DNA of 28,486 nt. It comes from Actinomycetota bacterium (lineage in GTDB: Bacteria; Actinomycetota; Humimicrobiia; Humimicrobiales; Humimicrobiaceae). The DNA is taken from the NCBI GenBank assembly GCA_023475715.1, contig JAMCVO010000553.1:1-28486 (forward strand). The letters run 5' to 3'. The notes beneath the pieces are model-generated. The model was not told the origin of the DNA. It saw only the letters and a program-made list of their open reading frames with translations, and did no database searches. Position 1 is the stretch's first letter. Every line of letters begins with the position of its first letter. Position numbers and translations under genes: made by a program. Positions 1 through 7,639 of this stretch are shown piece after piece.

Positions 1-93
1 TTAATACCACGCATTACTACGCTTGAAGCAAATCTCACAAAAAATTTTGTTAAAATTTATTGGCAAAGCAAAGATGATTGGAAGGAACTAAAA

Positions 94-1503
94 ATGAAGA
101 AAATATTATTTTTAGTATTGATTACTATAATGAGTATGGCAATGATAGCTACTCTCAGCTTGTCGGGGTGTAAAACAACGACAACTACCGTAGAGACTAC
201 TGCTGCTGAAACTACAGTAGGAGAGACCACTGCTGCTGAGACTACTGTCGCAGAGACCACTGCCGCTGCAGCTGGCGAAAAAGTTACTATAACTATGTGG
301 CAAAGTAGTAATCAAGCTTATCAGGATTTATATGAAAAATTCGCTAAAGATTTTACGGCTGTAAATCCAAATATTGAAGTAAAAATAACATTACAGCCTA
401 CAGTTGGGTTTGACCAAAAAATCCTGGCTGCATTTATCTCTGGCGATGAACCCGATATGATGGATAACGTTCATGATTTTTCATTAGAAATTGAACAAAA
501 ATATGGGGCATGGGCAAATTTGGATAATTATGGTGTTAGAGATTGGCCGGAAGTGAAATTAATGGACCCAAATATACTTGATTCACTATCATATAATGGT
601 AAATTATATGGATTGCAATTTACAGATCAACCCCTGGCATTATTTGTAAGGAAAAGCTGGGCAGAGAATGTAGGATGGGGGAAGGGCTTTCCATATATAG
701 AAAGCTGGAGTGATTTAATTGAGCTGGGTAAAAAGTTTACATTTAATGATCCAGATAAAAATGGAAAAAATGATACTTGGGGCTATGAGATGTTCGGGTC
801 TTTAGACAGGAATTATGCAACTGTTCAATTTGAGTACTTAATGAATGCAGCAGGACAGGAATTAGTGACCAAAGATGGTAAGTTGAATATAAATAACGAG
901 ACAGGCATAAAAGCACTTACATTCATGCAGGATGCAATATGGAAAAATAAAATTTCCCCAAAGGATACCGCTAGTTATAGCCATGTTGAGTTTTATAGAG
1001 ATGTTGCTGCTGGGATTGTTGGTATTGGCAGACTTGGTAGCTGGAATTTAGCTGGATGGCAGGAAAAATTAAATAATGATTTGGTAGCAGTACCATTTCC
1101 CCCTATTGAAAAAGGTGGAAAAAATTATGCTTCAACTATTTATCATGCTTTGGTGGTTTCAGTAAATAGCAAACATCCAAAAGAAGCACTAAAATTTATT
1201 CAATATTTACTTAGCACAGAAGTGCAAACCGAATTTTATAAAAACCAAGGGATGAGTTACCGTCCAGATTTAGATTATAAAAATTTAGCTAAAACAGAAC
1301 AAGACTTATTCTTTAAAGATGCAATGCTACCGGCAAAAGTTAATAGGATATATTTAATAACTGCAGCTTGGTGGACAGCGGATGCGAGAGCGATGCTAGC
1401 ACGATACATACAATCAGCATTGATAGATGCTACATTAGATCCAGCCGAAGTATTGGCTGACGCTGAAAAAGCAATTGTTGAAAAATTTGTACCTAAAACC
1501 TAA
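94..1503 (+). CDS. ABC transporter extracellular solute-binding lipoprotein (sugar type, family 1)
   Basis: This is probably the high-affinity receptor of the importer formed with the two permeases downstream. It would be anchored to the outer face of the membrane and deliver a sugar or oligosaccharide. The 469-residue protein begins with a lysine/hydrophobic signal peptide and a lipobox LSGC with Cys26. A Thr/Glu/Ala-rich linker at about residues 28-62 is built from 10-residue repeats. The mature part has the length and the aromatic-rich, DPDKNGKNDTWG-type segments of MalE/UgpB-like binding proteins. The ATG at 94 is supported by a GGAAGGA ribosome binding site 7 bases upstream. The frame stays open upstream to the window edge, but the signal peptide and the ribosome binding site fix this start. 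A stem-loop separates it from the permeases. The ligand cannot be told from the sequence. Confidence 0.93.
   Translation: MKKILFLVLITIMSMAMIATLSLSGCKTTTTTVETTAAETTVGETTAAETTVAETTAAAAGEKVTITMWQSSNQAYQDLYEKFAKDFTAVNPNIEVKITLQPTVGFDQKILAAFISGDEPDMMDNVHDFSLEIEQKYGAWANLDNYGVRDWPEVKLMDPNILDSLSYNGKLYGLQFTDQPLALFVRKSWAENVGWGKGFPYIESWSDLIELGKKFTFNDPDKNGKNDTWGYEMFGSLDRNYATVQFEYLMNAAGQELVTKDGKLNINNETGIKALTFMQDAIWKNKISPKDTASYSHVEFYRDVAAGIVGIGRLGSWNLAGWQEKLNNDLVAVPFPPIEKGGKNYASTIYHALVVSVNSKHPKEALKFIQYLLSTEVQTEFYKNQGMSYRPDLDYKNLAKTEQDLFFKDAMLPAKVNRIYLITAAWWTADARAMLARYIQSALIDATLDPAEVLADAEKAIVEKFVPKT
193..270 (+). repeat. 30-bp in-frame tandem repeat encoding the Thr-rich linker
   Basis: Two full 30-bp units (193-222 and 223-252) and an 18-bp partial third (253-270) differ at only a few positions. 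They encode ETTAAETTVG, ETTAAETTVA and ETTAAA. The repeat makes up the flexible linker between the lipid-modified Cys and the folded binding domain. It could change length by slippage in steps of 10 residues without breaking the frame. Confidence 0.85.
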
Positions 1504-1515
1504 AAAGGTATGTAA

Positions 1516-1549
1516 AAATCCCAGGCTGTTTTTTAACAACCTGGGATTT
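1516..1549 (+). promoter_or_regulatory. Intercistronic stem-loop between binding protein and permease genes
   Basis: A perfect 10-bp inverted repeat (AAATCCCAGG at 1516-1525 and CCTGGGATTT at 1540-1549) is extended inward, after one mismatch, by TGTT/AACA around a TTTT loop. It starts about 12 bases after the binding-protein stop and ends 19 bases before the permease start. There is no long T run after it, so it is more likely an mRNA-stabilising or partial-termination element that keeps binding-protein mRNA above permease mRNA than a full terminator. The structure is seen; the role is inferred from similarly placed hairpins in other ABC operons. Confidence 0.65.
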
Positions 1550-1568
1550 CATTTAGAGGATATATTAT

Positions 1569-2456
1569 ATGCTTAAATCAAATATAAAAAATAACAAATT
1601 TAAAACTCAATCGATTTATTTTCTTTTTATTATACCTGCTTTAATTATTTTTATTATATTCAGGGCTTGGCCAACAATATATTCATTTATTTTAAGTTTT
1701 TTTAATGTAAATATAATTTCTGGAAATACATTTATAGGATTAAAGAATTATATTGATTTAATTCATGACCAAACCTATGTAAGATCATTACTGGTTACAA
1801 TAAGATTTACTTTAATCATACTCCTTTTAACTATTATATGGTCTTTATTTGTATCAATTTTCTTAGATTATAAATTTTTAAGATATTCAAATTTTTTTAA
1901 ATCATTATTCTTTATGCCTTTTGTCACATCATGGGTTGTTATAAGTCTTATTTGGAAATGGTTTCTAAACTCTAAATATGGCTTAGTCAATCAAATTTTA
2001 AACATTTTTCATTTACCTGGGCAAGAATGGCTTTCAAATCCCAAGCTAACCCTATGGACGGTTATCTTTATCACAATATGGAAGTTGGGAGGATATTTTA
2101 TATTAATATTTTTAGCAAATCTTCAAATTATTGATCCTTCATTATATGAAGCTGCCGAAGTAGATGGCGCAAATTTTTGGAGTAAATTTAGATACATAAC
2201 TTTAAATGCTCTTAAACCAGCTTTTTATATAACAATCATTACAGGAACAGTTTTTTATTTTAGAACATTTGTTATAATTTTTGCCATGACTTCAGGAGAT
2301 CCATTAGGTTCCACTGATTTACTAGCATATCATACTTATCAATTAGCCTTTAAAAGTTTTGAGTTTGGACAATCTAGCGCCAGTATTGTTTTTATGTTTG
2401 TGATTATAGTGATAATTTTGTTATTACAGATAGCTTTTTTTGAAAGAAGGGACTAA
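1569..2456 (+). CDS. ABC transporter permease, MalF/UgpA type
   Basis: One of two membrane subunits of the importer. The 295-residue protein is strongly hydrophobic, with about six transmembrane segments; the first is near residues 16-38. The family signature loop that docks on the ATPase is clear at residues 194-217, starting EAAEVDGANFW and ending NALKP. Length and sequence fit the MalF/UgpA branch of the CUT1 carbohydrate transporters without the large periplasmic insertion of enteric MalF. The ATG follows AGAGGATATATTAT, a good ribosome binding site. It ends 9 bases before the second permease, so the two are surely co-translated. No ATPase gene lies in the window, so a shared MsmX/UgpC-like ATPase encoded elsewhere is expected. 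Confidence 0.93.
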   Translation: MLKSNIKNNKFKTQSIYFLFIIPALIIFIIFRAWPTIYSFILSFFNVNIISGNTFIGLKNYIDLIHDQTYVRSLLVTIRFTLIILLLTIIWSLFVSIFLDYKFLRYSNFFKSLFFMPFVTSWVVISLIWKWFLNSKYGLVNQILNIFHLPGQEWLSNPKLTLWTVIFITIWKLGGYFILIFLANLQIIDPSLYEAAEVDGANFWSKFRYITLNALKPAFYITIITGTVFYFRTFVIIFAMTSGDPLGSTDLLAYHTYQLAFKSFEFGQSSASIVFMFVIIVIILLLQIAFFERRD

Positions 2457-2465
2457 AGATATAGA

Positions 2466-3317
2466 ATGAAGATATTCAAAAATAAAAGATTTTTTTATTT
2501 GATATTGATATATGGTTTTTTAATTTTGCTTAGCATAATTATTGTTTATCCTTTTTTATGGATGTTGATAGCTTCTTTAAAATTGTCAGATAATGCCATG
2601 TTTAGTCAAAGTATTTTTGAAATATTTAAATTTAAGGATATAGGTTTTAAAAATTATACTACTTTAGCTAGTATATCTTCACCACCATTATTAAAAATGG
2701 CTGTTAACAGTATAGTTACTACAATTGGTTCAACAGTTATAAATATAGTTGTTTGTTTTTTTGCTGCTTATATGTTAGCCAAGCATAAGGTAGCTGGTGG
2801 AAAATTTTTATTCTTTTTTTTCATATCAATGATGATAATACCTCAGGAAGTAGTGGCAGTTCCATTATATTTAGTTTTAAATTCTTTGGGGTTAATTAAT
2901 AGTTATCAGGGAATAATTTATAGTTTATCTGCAGAAGCTTTGAGTATAATTATTCTTTATAGATTTTTTAAAGAAATTCCAAATGAAATAATAGAAGCTT
3001 CGTATATAGATGGTGCCTCAGAATTAAATTTAATTTTTAAAATAATTTTTCCACTTTCCTGGCCTGCCGTCATGAGTGCTATTCTACTTCAATTTATTGG
3101 GTCTTGGAATGCTTTTATAATTCCTCTTATAACAGCAGTCGATGAAAGGCTCTATACACTTCAAATAGGAATGACATACTTTTCATCTTCATTGTATGTA
3201 GACTTCAGATCTATTATGGCTTTAGGATCAATAATAACTATACCAATTATTCTAATTTATATTTTAACGCAAAAAAGGGTAATTCAGGGGATAACTGCGG
3301 GAGCAATAAAGGAATAA
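2466..3317 (+). CDS. ABC transporter permease, MalG/UgpE type
   Basis: Second membrane subunit of the carbohydrate importer, expected to pair with the preceding permease. The 283-residue protein has about six transmembrane segments (first near residues 11-36). The ATPase-docking loop lies at residues 177-200, with EASYIDGASELN and a closing PLSWP, the form seen in the MalG/UgpE branch. The C-terminal ITAGAIKE is also typical: MalG-like proteins end with a short tail of this kind. The start is 9 bases after the upstream stop and relies on a distant purine stretch (GAAAGAAGGGA) inside the end of the previous gene. The gene is very AT-rich, like its neighbours. The substrate class is inferred from family only. 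Confidence 0.93.
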   Translation: MKIFKNKRFFYLILIYGFLILLSIIIVYPFLWMLIASLKLSDNAMFSQSIFEIFKFKDIGFKNYTTLASISSPPLLKMAVNSIVTTIGSTVINIVVCFFAAYMLAKHKVAGGKFLFFFFISMMIIPQEVVAVPLYLVLNSLGLINSYQGIIYSLSAEALSIIILYRFFKEIPNEIIEASYIDGASELNLIFKIIFPLSWPAVMSAILLQFIGSWNAFIIPLITAVDERLYTLQIGMTYFSSSLYVDFRSIMALGSIITIPIILIYILTQKRVIQGITAGAIKE

Positions 3318-3407
3318 GTTGAAAAAAGTTTTAAATAAATCAGGAGACTATTATTTTTTTTAAATAATACAGCAAGTAAGGATAATTACCTGTAGATAGG
3401 GGATTAT

Positions 3408-4310
3408 ATGATAAGGGATTATATAAATCATAAAGTAAAAAATAATTATTTAGAGGATTTTATTCAAATATCAAAAGTGATTTACGAAGAAACATATTTT
3501 TTTAGTTTTTTAAATTTTAGATGTTTTATTATTAAGCCTAAATATAAAAAATTAAATAAAGAAACTAATTTAAGTAAATGGATTTGGTTTGCGCCAACTT
3601 TCTTAGGTCTAAATCCATCTGATATGATAGATAATAGAAGGAAAATAGATAGAAATGACACTAGAGAAATAGTAAAACAAATAATAGAAGGAGGATTAAA
3701 AAGTATAAATCCATCTAATTCTATTCATCCTTCTACTGCTTATAATTGGCTTTTTACAAAATTATTAAAGTTTGGATATTGTATATGTGGAATTGAAATA
3801 GGAGAAACATTTGGCAATATAAATGGTATAGAGATTTTTAATAAGTTCTATGAATATATTACTTTAAAATATTCTTTAAACAAAAAAGCTAGTTTATTAT
3901 GTCAAAGCAGGGGAGGGTTAATGCATTATAACTGGGCAGTGGAAAATGCCGATAAAGTAATTGCAATTGCCGGAATTTACCCAGTATGTAATTTAGAAAG
4001 TTGGCCTGGTTTGAAAAACGTATATAAGTTTTATGAATATAATAGTGTAAAAGAAATGGAAAAAAATATAAAAAAGCACAATCCAATCTATAGATTAAAA
4101 CAGTTATCCGACAAAGGTATACCTATTTTACATTTACATGGCGATAGTGATGAAATTGTTCCATTTGAGGAAAATTCCTTAAAATTAATTAAAGAATATA
4201 AAAAAATTGGCGGAATTGGTGAAGTTATTATAATAAAAAATGAAGGTCATTCTTTGTCATCAGCATTTTTTAAATCAAAAAAATTATTAGAATTTTTGTA
4301 TTCCTTTTAA
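3408..4310 (+). CDS. Alpha/beta hydrolase fold protein (prolyl-oligopeptidase/esterase-like)
   Basis: Probable cytoplasmic serine hydrolase; no signal peptide is visible. In the 300-residue protein a nucleophile elbow reads CQSRGG with Ser167, an acid residue sits in the HGDSDEIVP segment (Asp246 or Asp248), and the catalytic His is His281 in EGHS. Order and spacing match the Ser-Asp-His triad of the fold. The elbow has Cys165 where most members have Gly (CxSxG rather than GxSxG). The PILHLHGDSDEIVP block resembles the S9 peptidase/acyl-esterase branch. The ATG is preceded by TAGGGG; the 90-base gap from the permease has no clear terminator. Given its place behind a sugar importer, an esterase that de-esterifies the imported compound is a reasonable guess. 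The substrate is unknown. Confidence 0.75.
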   Translation: MIRDYINHKVKNNYLEDFIQISKVIYEETYFFSFLNFRCFIIKPKYKKLNKETNLSKWIWFAPTFLGLNPSDMIDNRRKIDRNDTREIVKQIIEGGLKSINPSNSIHPSTAYNWLFTKLLKFGYCICGIEIGETFGNINGIEIFNKFYEYITLKYSLNKKASLLCQSRGGLMHYNWAVENADKVIAIAGIYPVCNLESWPGLKNVYKFYEYNSVKEMEKNIKKHNPIYRLKQLSDKGIPILHLHGDSDEIVPFEENSLKLIKEYKKIGGIGEVIIIKNEGHSLSSAFFKSKKLLEFLYSF

Positions 4311-4404
4311 AGATTATGACTAATTTAAAATATTATTAATATTCTTTAAATATGGAATCAGACTATAGATACTTTAAAATTAATTTTTTAGGTTAAGGAA
4401 GATT

Positions 4405-4421
4405 AGGAAGTATTTGTAATT
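4405..4421 (+). promoter_or_regulatory. Ribosome binding site and probable ATT start codon of the amidohydrolase gene
   Basis: AGGAAG at 4405-4410 is followed, 8 bases later, by ATT at 4419-4421, in frame with the amidohydrolase. Reading from here gives INTKKIRIACAQIYTQPG, the conserved first strand of the nitrilase fold, which the first ATG at 4497 would cut off. An in-frame stop (TAG) at 4404-4406 rules out a start further upstream. No ATG, GTG or TTG exists in frame between that stop and 4497. Confidence 0.6.
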
Positions 4422-5219
4422 AATACTAAAAAAATCAGGATAGCTTGTGCGCAAATTTATACTCAACCTGGAAGAGTCTTAGAAAATCGCTTAAGAATGA
4501 TAGATATAATGAAAAAAGCTAGTAATCAAGGTGCTGACATCGTTGTATTTCACGAGATGTTTTTTTGTGATTATTATGTTAGAGATATTAGAGAATATTC
4601 TGAACAGATTCCCGGTTTAACTACTAATATAATTTCTAAAAAGGCAAAAGAAATGAATATTGGTTTAATTTTTGGAATTGGAGAGATATCAAGCAATAAA
4701 CACTATAATGCTTCCATATTAATAGATAATCATGGAAAAATTATTGAAAAGTACCATAAAACACATCTATCAAGTGTAGACAGGGATGGAAAAATACAAA
4801 AAGAGACAGATGTATTCGAACCTGGGGAAGGGTATCCTGTTTTTGTAACTTCTCTTGGATGTTTTGGAATGATGATTTGTAAAGATGGATTCTATTTTGA
4901 AGTCCCATTAATTCTTGGACTTAAAGGTTGCGAGATACTCTTTTGGTTGGTTAATCGTTATGAAACGGCAAAAGAATATGCAATTGCAATATCATCTCAG
5001 ATAAAGGCCTGTCTTGTGGTTTGTAATCGTGCTGGTAATGGTATTGAAGGTGGTGGCAGTTGCATAATAGATCGAGGTAAATTACTTTCACAGGCCGGAA
5101 AAGAAGAGACAGTAATAATTGAAGATATTGATTTAAGTGAAATTCGTTCTTCTCAGAAACATTGGTGGAAAATTCAACATAAGCGAAGGCCGGATACCTA
5201 CGGAGAGATAATTAAGTAA
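4419..5219 (+). CDS. Carbon-nitrogen hydrolase (nitrilase superfamily amidohydrolase)
   Basis: Predicted cytoplasmic amidase or carbamoylase of the nitrilase superfamily, cleaving a carbon-nitrogen bond by a Glu-Lys-Cys mechanism. All three residues are visible: Glu46 (VVFHEMFF), Lys114 (EKYHKTHL) and Cys154 (GMMICKDGFYFE). Numbering is from the ATT start, which gives 266 residues, normal for the family. The first ATG (4497) would give only 240 residues and lose the first beta strand (KIRIACAQ), so I extend the gene to ATT 4419, which has a well-spaced AGGAAG. If ATT is not used, a sequencing error or a lost start codon is the alternative. The substrate is not evident; N-carbamoylputrescine amidase-like proteins share the motifs. 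It sits in an operon-like row with the hydrolase and the URO-D-like gene. Confidence 0.85.
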   Translation: MNTKKIRIACAQIYTQPGRVLENRLRMIDIMKKASNQGADIVVFHEMFFCDYYVRDIREYSEQIPGLTTNIISKKAKEMNIGLIFGIGEISSNKHYNASILIDNHGKIIEKYHKTHLSSVDRDGKIQKETDVFEPGEGYPVFVTSLGCFGMMICKDGFYFEVPLILGLKGCEILFWLVNRYETAKEYAIAISSQIKACLVVCNRAGNGIEGGGSCIIDRGKLLSQAGKEETVIIEDIDLSEIRSSQKHWWKIQHKRRPDTYGEIIK

Positions 5220-5243
5220 TCTTCTAGAAAATCAAAAGTAAAA

Positions 5244-6278
5244 ATGGATTTATATAAAGAATTAATCAAAAATATAAATTTTAAAAATGAAGACCTGTTA
5301 ATAGCTTTGATTGGGACAGAAAGGTTTTTTGCGCATAATTACGAAATAAAGGTTTTCGATTTTATTAGTGATATAAAACAAATGATGAATGCTGAAAAAT
5401 TCACATTTGAAAAATTTAAGGATATTCTTTTTATTCCCGGTGTCTGGCCAAATTTCGGAGCGGCAATAATTTTACCTTCTACGCTTGGATCCAGGATTGC
5501 ATGGTATGAAAACAGCTCCCCATGTGTTTCTGAAGCAGTTATTAAAAATATAAATGATGTAAAAAATTTAAAACTTCCTGATTGTAAAAAAGAAGGTTTT
5601 GGGCCATGGTATTTTAATGCCTTGAGAAGATTTATTGAAGAGGGAAGTTTTACAAATAACCTGAATTTTAGCTGGTCAATTGGACCAGGCGAACTTGCCG
5701 GTTATTTAATAGGGATCGATAATTTATTAATAAATATGTATTCGGAACCTAAAATTATCAAAAATTTACTTTTATTTTGTACAGAATTTATTATTAGTTT
5801 TTTAGATAAACAATTTGAGATTAATAGTTTTGCCGGTGGATTTTTATTAACCGATGATATTTCAGGTCTTATTAGTAAAAATTTTTATGAAGATTTTTTA
5901 CTTCCATGCCATATCAAAATTAGAAAAAATTTTAAAGATAAAATTTTTGTTTTTCATAATGATACCAAATCGGATCATATAGTTGAAAACTTGTTGAATG
6001 TAGAGATGAATATATTTAACTTTGGCCCTGATACAAGTGTGGAATTATTAATCGAAAAAATGCTTATAACCAAAAAAGTAGCGCTGATGGGCAATATTGA
6101 CCCTACCGGGATATTGCTTAGCAAAGATAAAGTTTTAATTAGAAACATTGTAAAAGAATTAATAAAAAAAGCCAGTACCTATCCAGGATTTATAATATCT
6201 GCCGGTGGTGGATTGAATGCAACAGATCCAGAAAATATTAATATCCTTATAGAAGAAGTATCAGGTAAAGGCAAATAG
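5244..6278 (+). CDS. URO-D-fold family protein (uroporphyrinogen decarboxylase/methyltransferase-like)
   Basis: A 344-residue member of the uroporphyrinogen decarboxylase (URO-D) superfamily, which contains HemE and cobamide-dependent methyltransferases such as MtaA. Family blocks visible are WSIGPGELAGYL, a central FLLTDDISGLISKNFYEDF block, FVFHNDTKSD at about residue 238, and the C-terminal ALMGNIDPTGIL and ISAGGGLNATDPENI. In MtaA-type enzymes the region around His238 carries a HxC zinc site and the C-terminal block a third Cys. Here they read HND and AGGG, so the zinc-thiolate methyltransferase chemistry is not supported as such. Genomic context (sugar importer, amidase, transketolase) argues against heme synthesis. 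The ATG lacks a convincing ribosome binding site and lies 24 bases after the amidohydrolase stop. The reaction is unknown. Confidence 0.8.
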   Translation: MDLYKELIKNINFKNEDLLIALIGTERFFAHNYEIKVFDFISDIKQMMNAEKFTFEKFKDILFIPGVWPNFGAAIILPSTLGSRIAWYENSSPCVSEAVIKNINDVKNLKLPDCKKEGFGPWYFNALRRFIEEGSFTNNLNFSWSIGPGELAGYLIGIDNLLINMYSEPKIIKNLLLFCTEFIISFLDKQFEINSFAGGFLLTDDISGLISKNFYEDFLLPCHIKIRKNFKDKIFVFHNDTKSDHIVENLLNVEMNIFNFGPDTSVELLIEKMLITKKVALMGNIDPTGILLSKDKVLIRNIVKELIKKASTYPGFIISAGGGLNATDPENINILIEEVSGKGK

Positions 6279-6289
6279 AAAATTAATAT

Positions 6290-6574
6290 ATGAAAAAAGA
6301 AATTAATTCAAAAACAAGACTAAATATATCTTTACAAAAAAAAGAACCTGATAGGGTTCCCATAGATTTGGGTACTATGACAGTATCGGGAATTCATGTA
6401 AAAGCTTATTCTGATTTACTTGAAAAATTGGGAAAAAATGAATGCTTGAAAATCTATGATAGATATCAGCAGCTAGCATATATCAGTGATGATATTATAA
6501 AAGAATTCAATATAGATACTGTACCGGTAGATTGCAACTTGAATGTCCAAAAATATTTTTATGATTATCCCTAA
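6290..6574 (+). pseudogene. N-terminal remnant of a second URO-D-like gene
   Basis: This 94-residue reading frame starts 11 bases after the previous gene. It carries the typical N-terminus of longer URO-D-superfamily proteins: a KTRLNISLQKKEPDRVPIDL block, a SGIHVKAYSDLLEKLG block and DRYQQLAYISDDIIKEFNID. Family members with this N-terminus are about 350 residues or more. Here the frame stops at TAA after YFYDYP, and none of the later family blocks can be found in the next 180 bases in any forward frame. It is therefore most likely a gene broken by an internal deletion. A short, functional stand-alone domain is possible but unlikely. It differs in sequence from the complete URO-D-like neighbour, so it is not a simple fragment of it. 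Confidence 0.7.
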
Positions 6575-6612
6575 CTCACTTGATATTGAAATTTAGAAAA
6601 GGTTAGTAATAA

Positions 6613-6771
6613 GAAAATAATAAAAAGTATGATACGAAATCTCATTTAAATTTAATTTTAAATTATAATGATGCTATATCAAATTTAGAATACAAATTGA
6701 AAATAAAAAAATTAACTCAAGAAGTATTGCAAGAATATAAGAGCAGAAAAGGAAAATATGAATATAAATAA
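6613..6771 (+). other. Open stretch without start codon, possible C-terminal gene remnant
   Basis: Between the URO-D remnant and the transketolase gene, one frame is open for 52 codons from a TAA (6610-6612) to a TAA (6769-6771), running 14 bases into the transketolase gene. It has no ATG, GTG or TTG in a useful place. Its translation has protein-like character, with alternating charged and hydrophobic residues such as NYNDAISNLEYKLKIKKLTQ. I cannot assign it to a family. It may be the surviving 3' end of a gene whose middle was deleted together with the rest of the URO-D-like gene, or chance openness in AT-rich DNA. Confidence 0.3.
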
Positions 6772-7639
6772 CTATAAAACAGACGAATCTGAAAATCTTA
6801 ACATTAATGAACTGGAGGATATTTCAAATAATCTTCGTTGTGATGTACTTAAGATGATTCATATAGCTAAATCAGGTCACCCAGGAGGATCACTATCTGC
6901 AGCGGATATAGTTACTTCATTATATTTTAACATAATGAATATAGATCCCGGTAGCCCCTACCGGGAAGATAGAGATAGATTTATTTTATCTAAAGGTCAT
7001 TGTTGTCCTATATGGTATGCAGCTTTGTCTAAAAGGGGATATTTTGACAGGAAATTATTGTGGAAATTAAGGGAAATTAATTACCCGCTTCAAGGTCATC
7101 CTGATATGAATAAAACTATTGGTATTGACATGACTACTGGTTCACTTGGAAATGGGCTCTCCATAGGCTGCGGTATGGCCTTGCATGCTAAGATTTTTAA
7201 TAAGAGCTTTTATACCTATGTCCTGCTGGGTGATGGCGAAATAGATGAAGGAATAGTTTGGGAAGCTGCCATGACTGCTGCAAAGTATAAACTTGGCAAT
7301 CTGGTAGCTTTTATCGATTATAATCATCTGCAGCTTGACGGTACAACTGATGAAGTAATGCCGTTAGAGCCCCTGGCAGACAAATGGGAAGCTTTTAACT
7401 GGCATGTGCAGTCAATAGATGGCCACAATATTCAGGAGATTTTAAGAGCAGTAGACATTGCCAAAAAAACAACTAATTCTCCCTCAGCAATAATTGCAAA
7501 CACAGTTAAAGGTAGGGGAGTTTCCTTTATGGAAAATAAGTGTGACTGGCACGGAATTGCACCAAATGATGAAGAATATACAAGTGCTATAAGCAGTCTA
7601 AAAAGTAAGGAGAAAAGTAAGTTTGGAAGAATTAAATAA
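6758..7639 (+). CDS. Transketolase, N-terminal (thiamine diphosphate-binding) subunit
   Basis: First half of a two-polypeptide transketolase that moves two-carbon ketol units between sugar phosphates in the cytoplasm. The 293-residue protein has the family's SGHPGGSLSAAD (39-50), LSKGHCCP (78-84), GSLGNGL (128-134) and the thiamine-diphosphate/Mg motif starting GDGEIDEG at 158 and ending at Asn189. These correspond to the first of the three domains of a full-length enzyme of roughly 600-670 residues. A GGAAAAT purine stretch precedes the ATG. The C-terminal subunit gene overlaps its 3' end by 17 bases. Split transketolases occur both in the ordinary pentose phosphate pathway and as dedicated enzymes in sugar-catabolic operons. 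Placement behind an importer favours the latter, but the substrate is not visible in the sequence. Confidence 0.95.
   Translation: MNINNYKTDESENLNINELEDISNNLRCDVLKMIHIAKSGHPGGSLSAADIVTSLYFNIMNIDPGSPYREDRDRFILSKGHCCPIWYAALSKRGYFDRKLLWKLREINYPLQGHPDMNKTIGIDMTTGSLGNGLSIGCGMALHAKIFNKSFYTYVLLGDGEIDEGIVWEAAMTAAKYKLGNLVAFIDYNHLQLDGTTDEVMPLEPLADKWEAFNWHVQSIDGHNIQEILRAVDIAKKTTNSPSAIIANTVKGRGVSFMENKCDWHGIAPNDEEYTSAISSLKSKEKSKFGRIK

Noticed and set aside
57..315. Two - strand open frames opposite the Thr-rich linker of the binding protein
   Set aside because: They arise from the repeat-rich codons of the lipoprotein linker and have Val/Ser-rich low-complexity translations.
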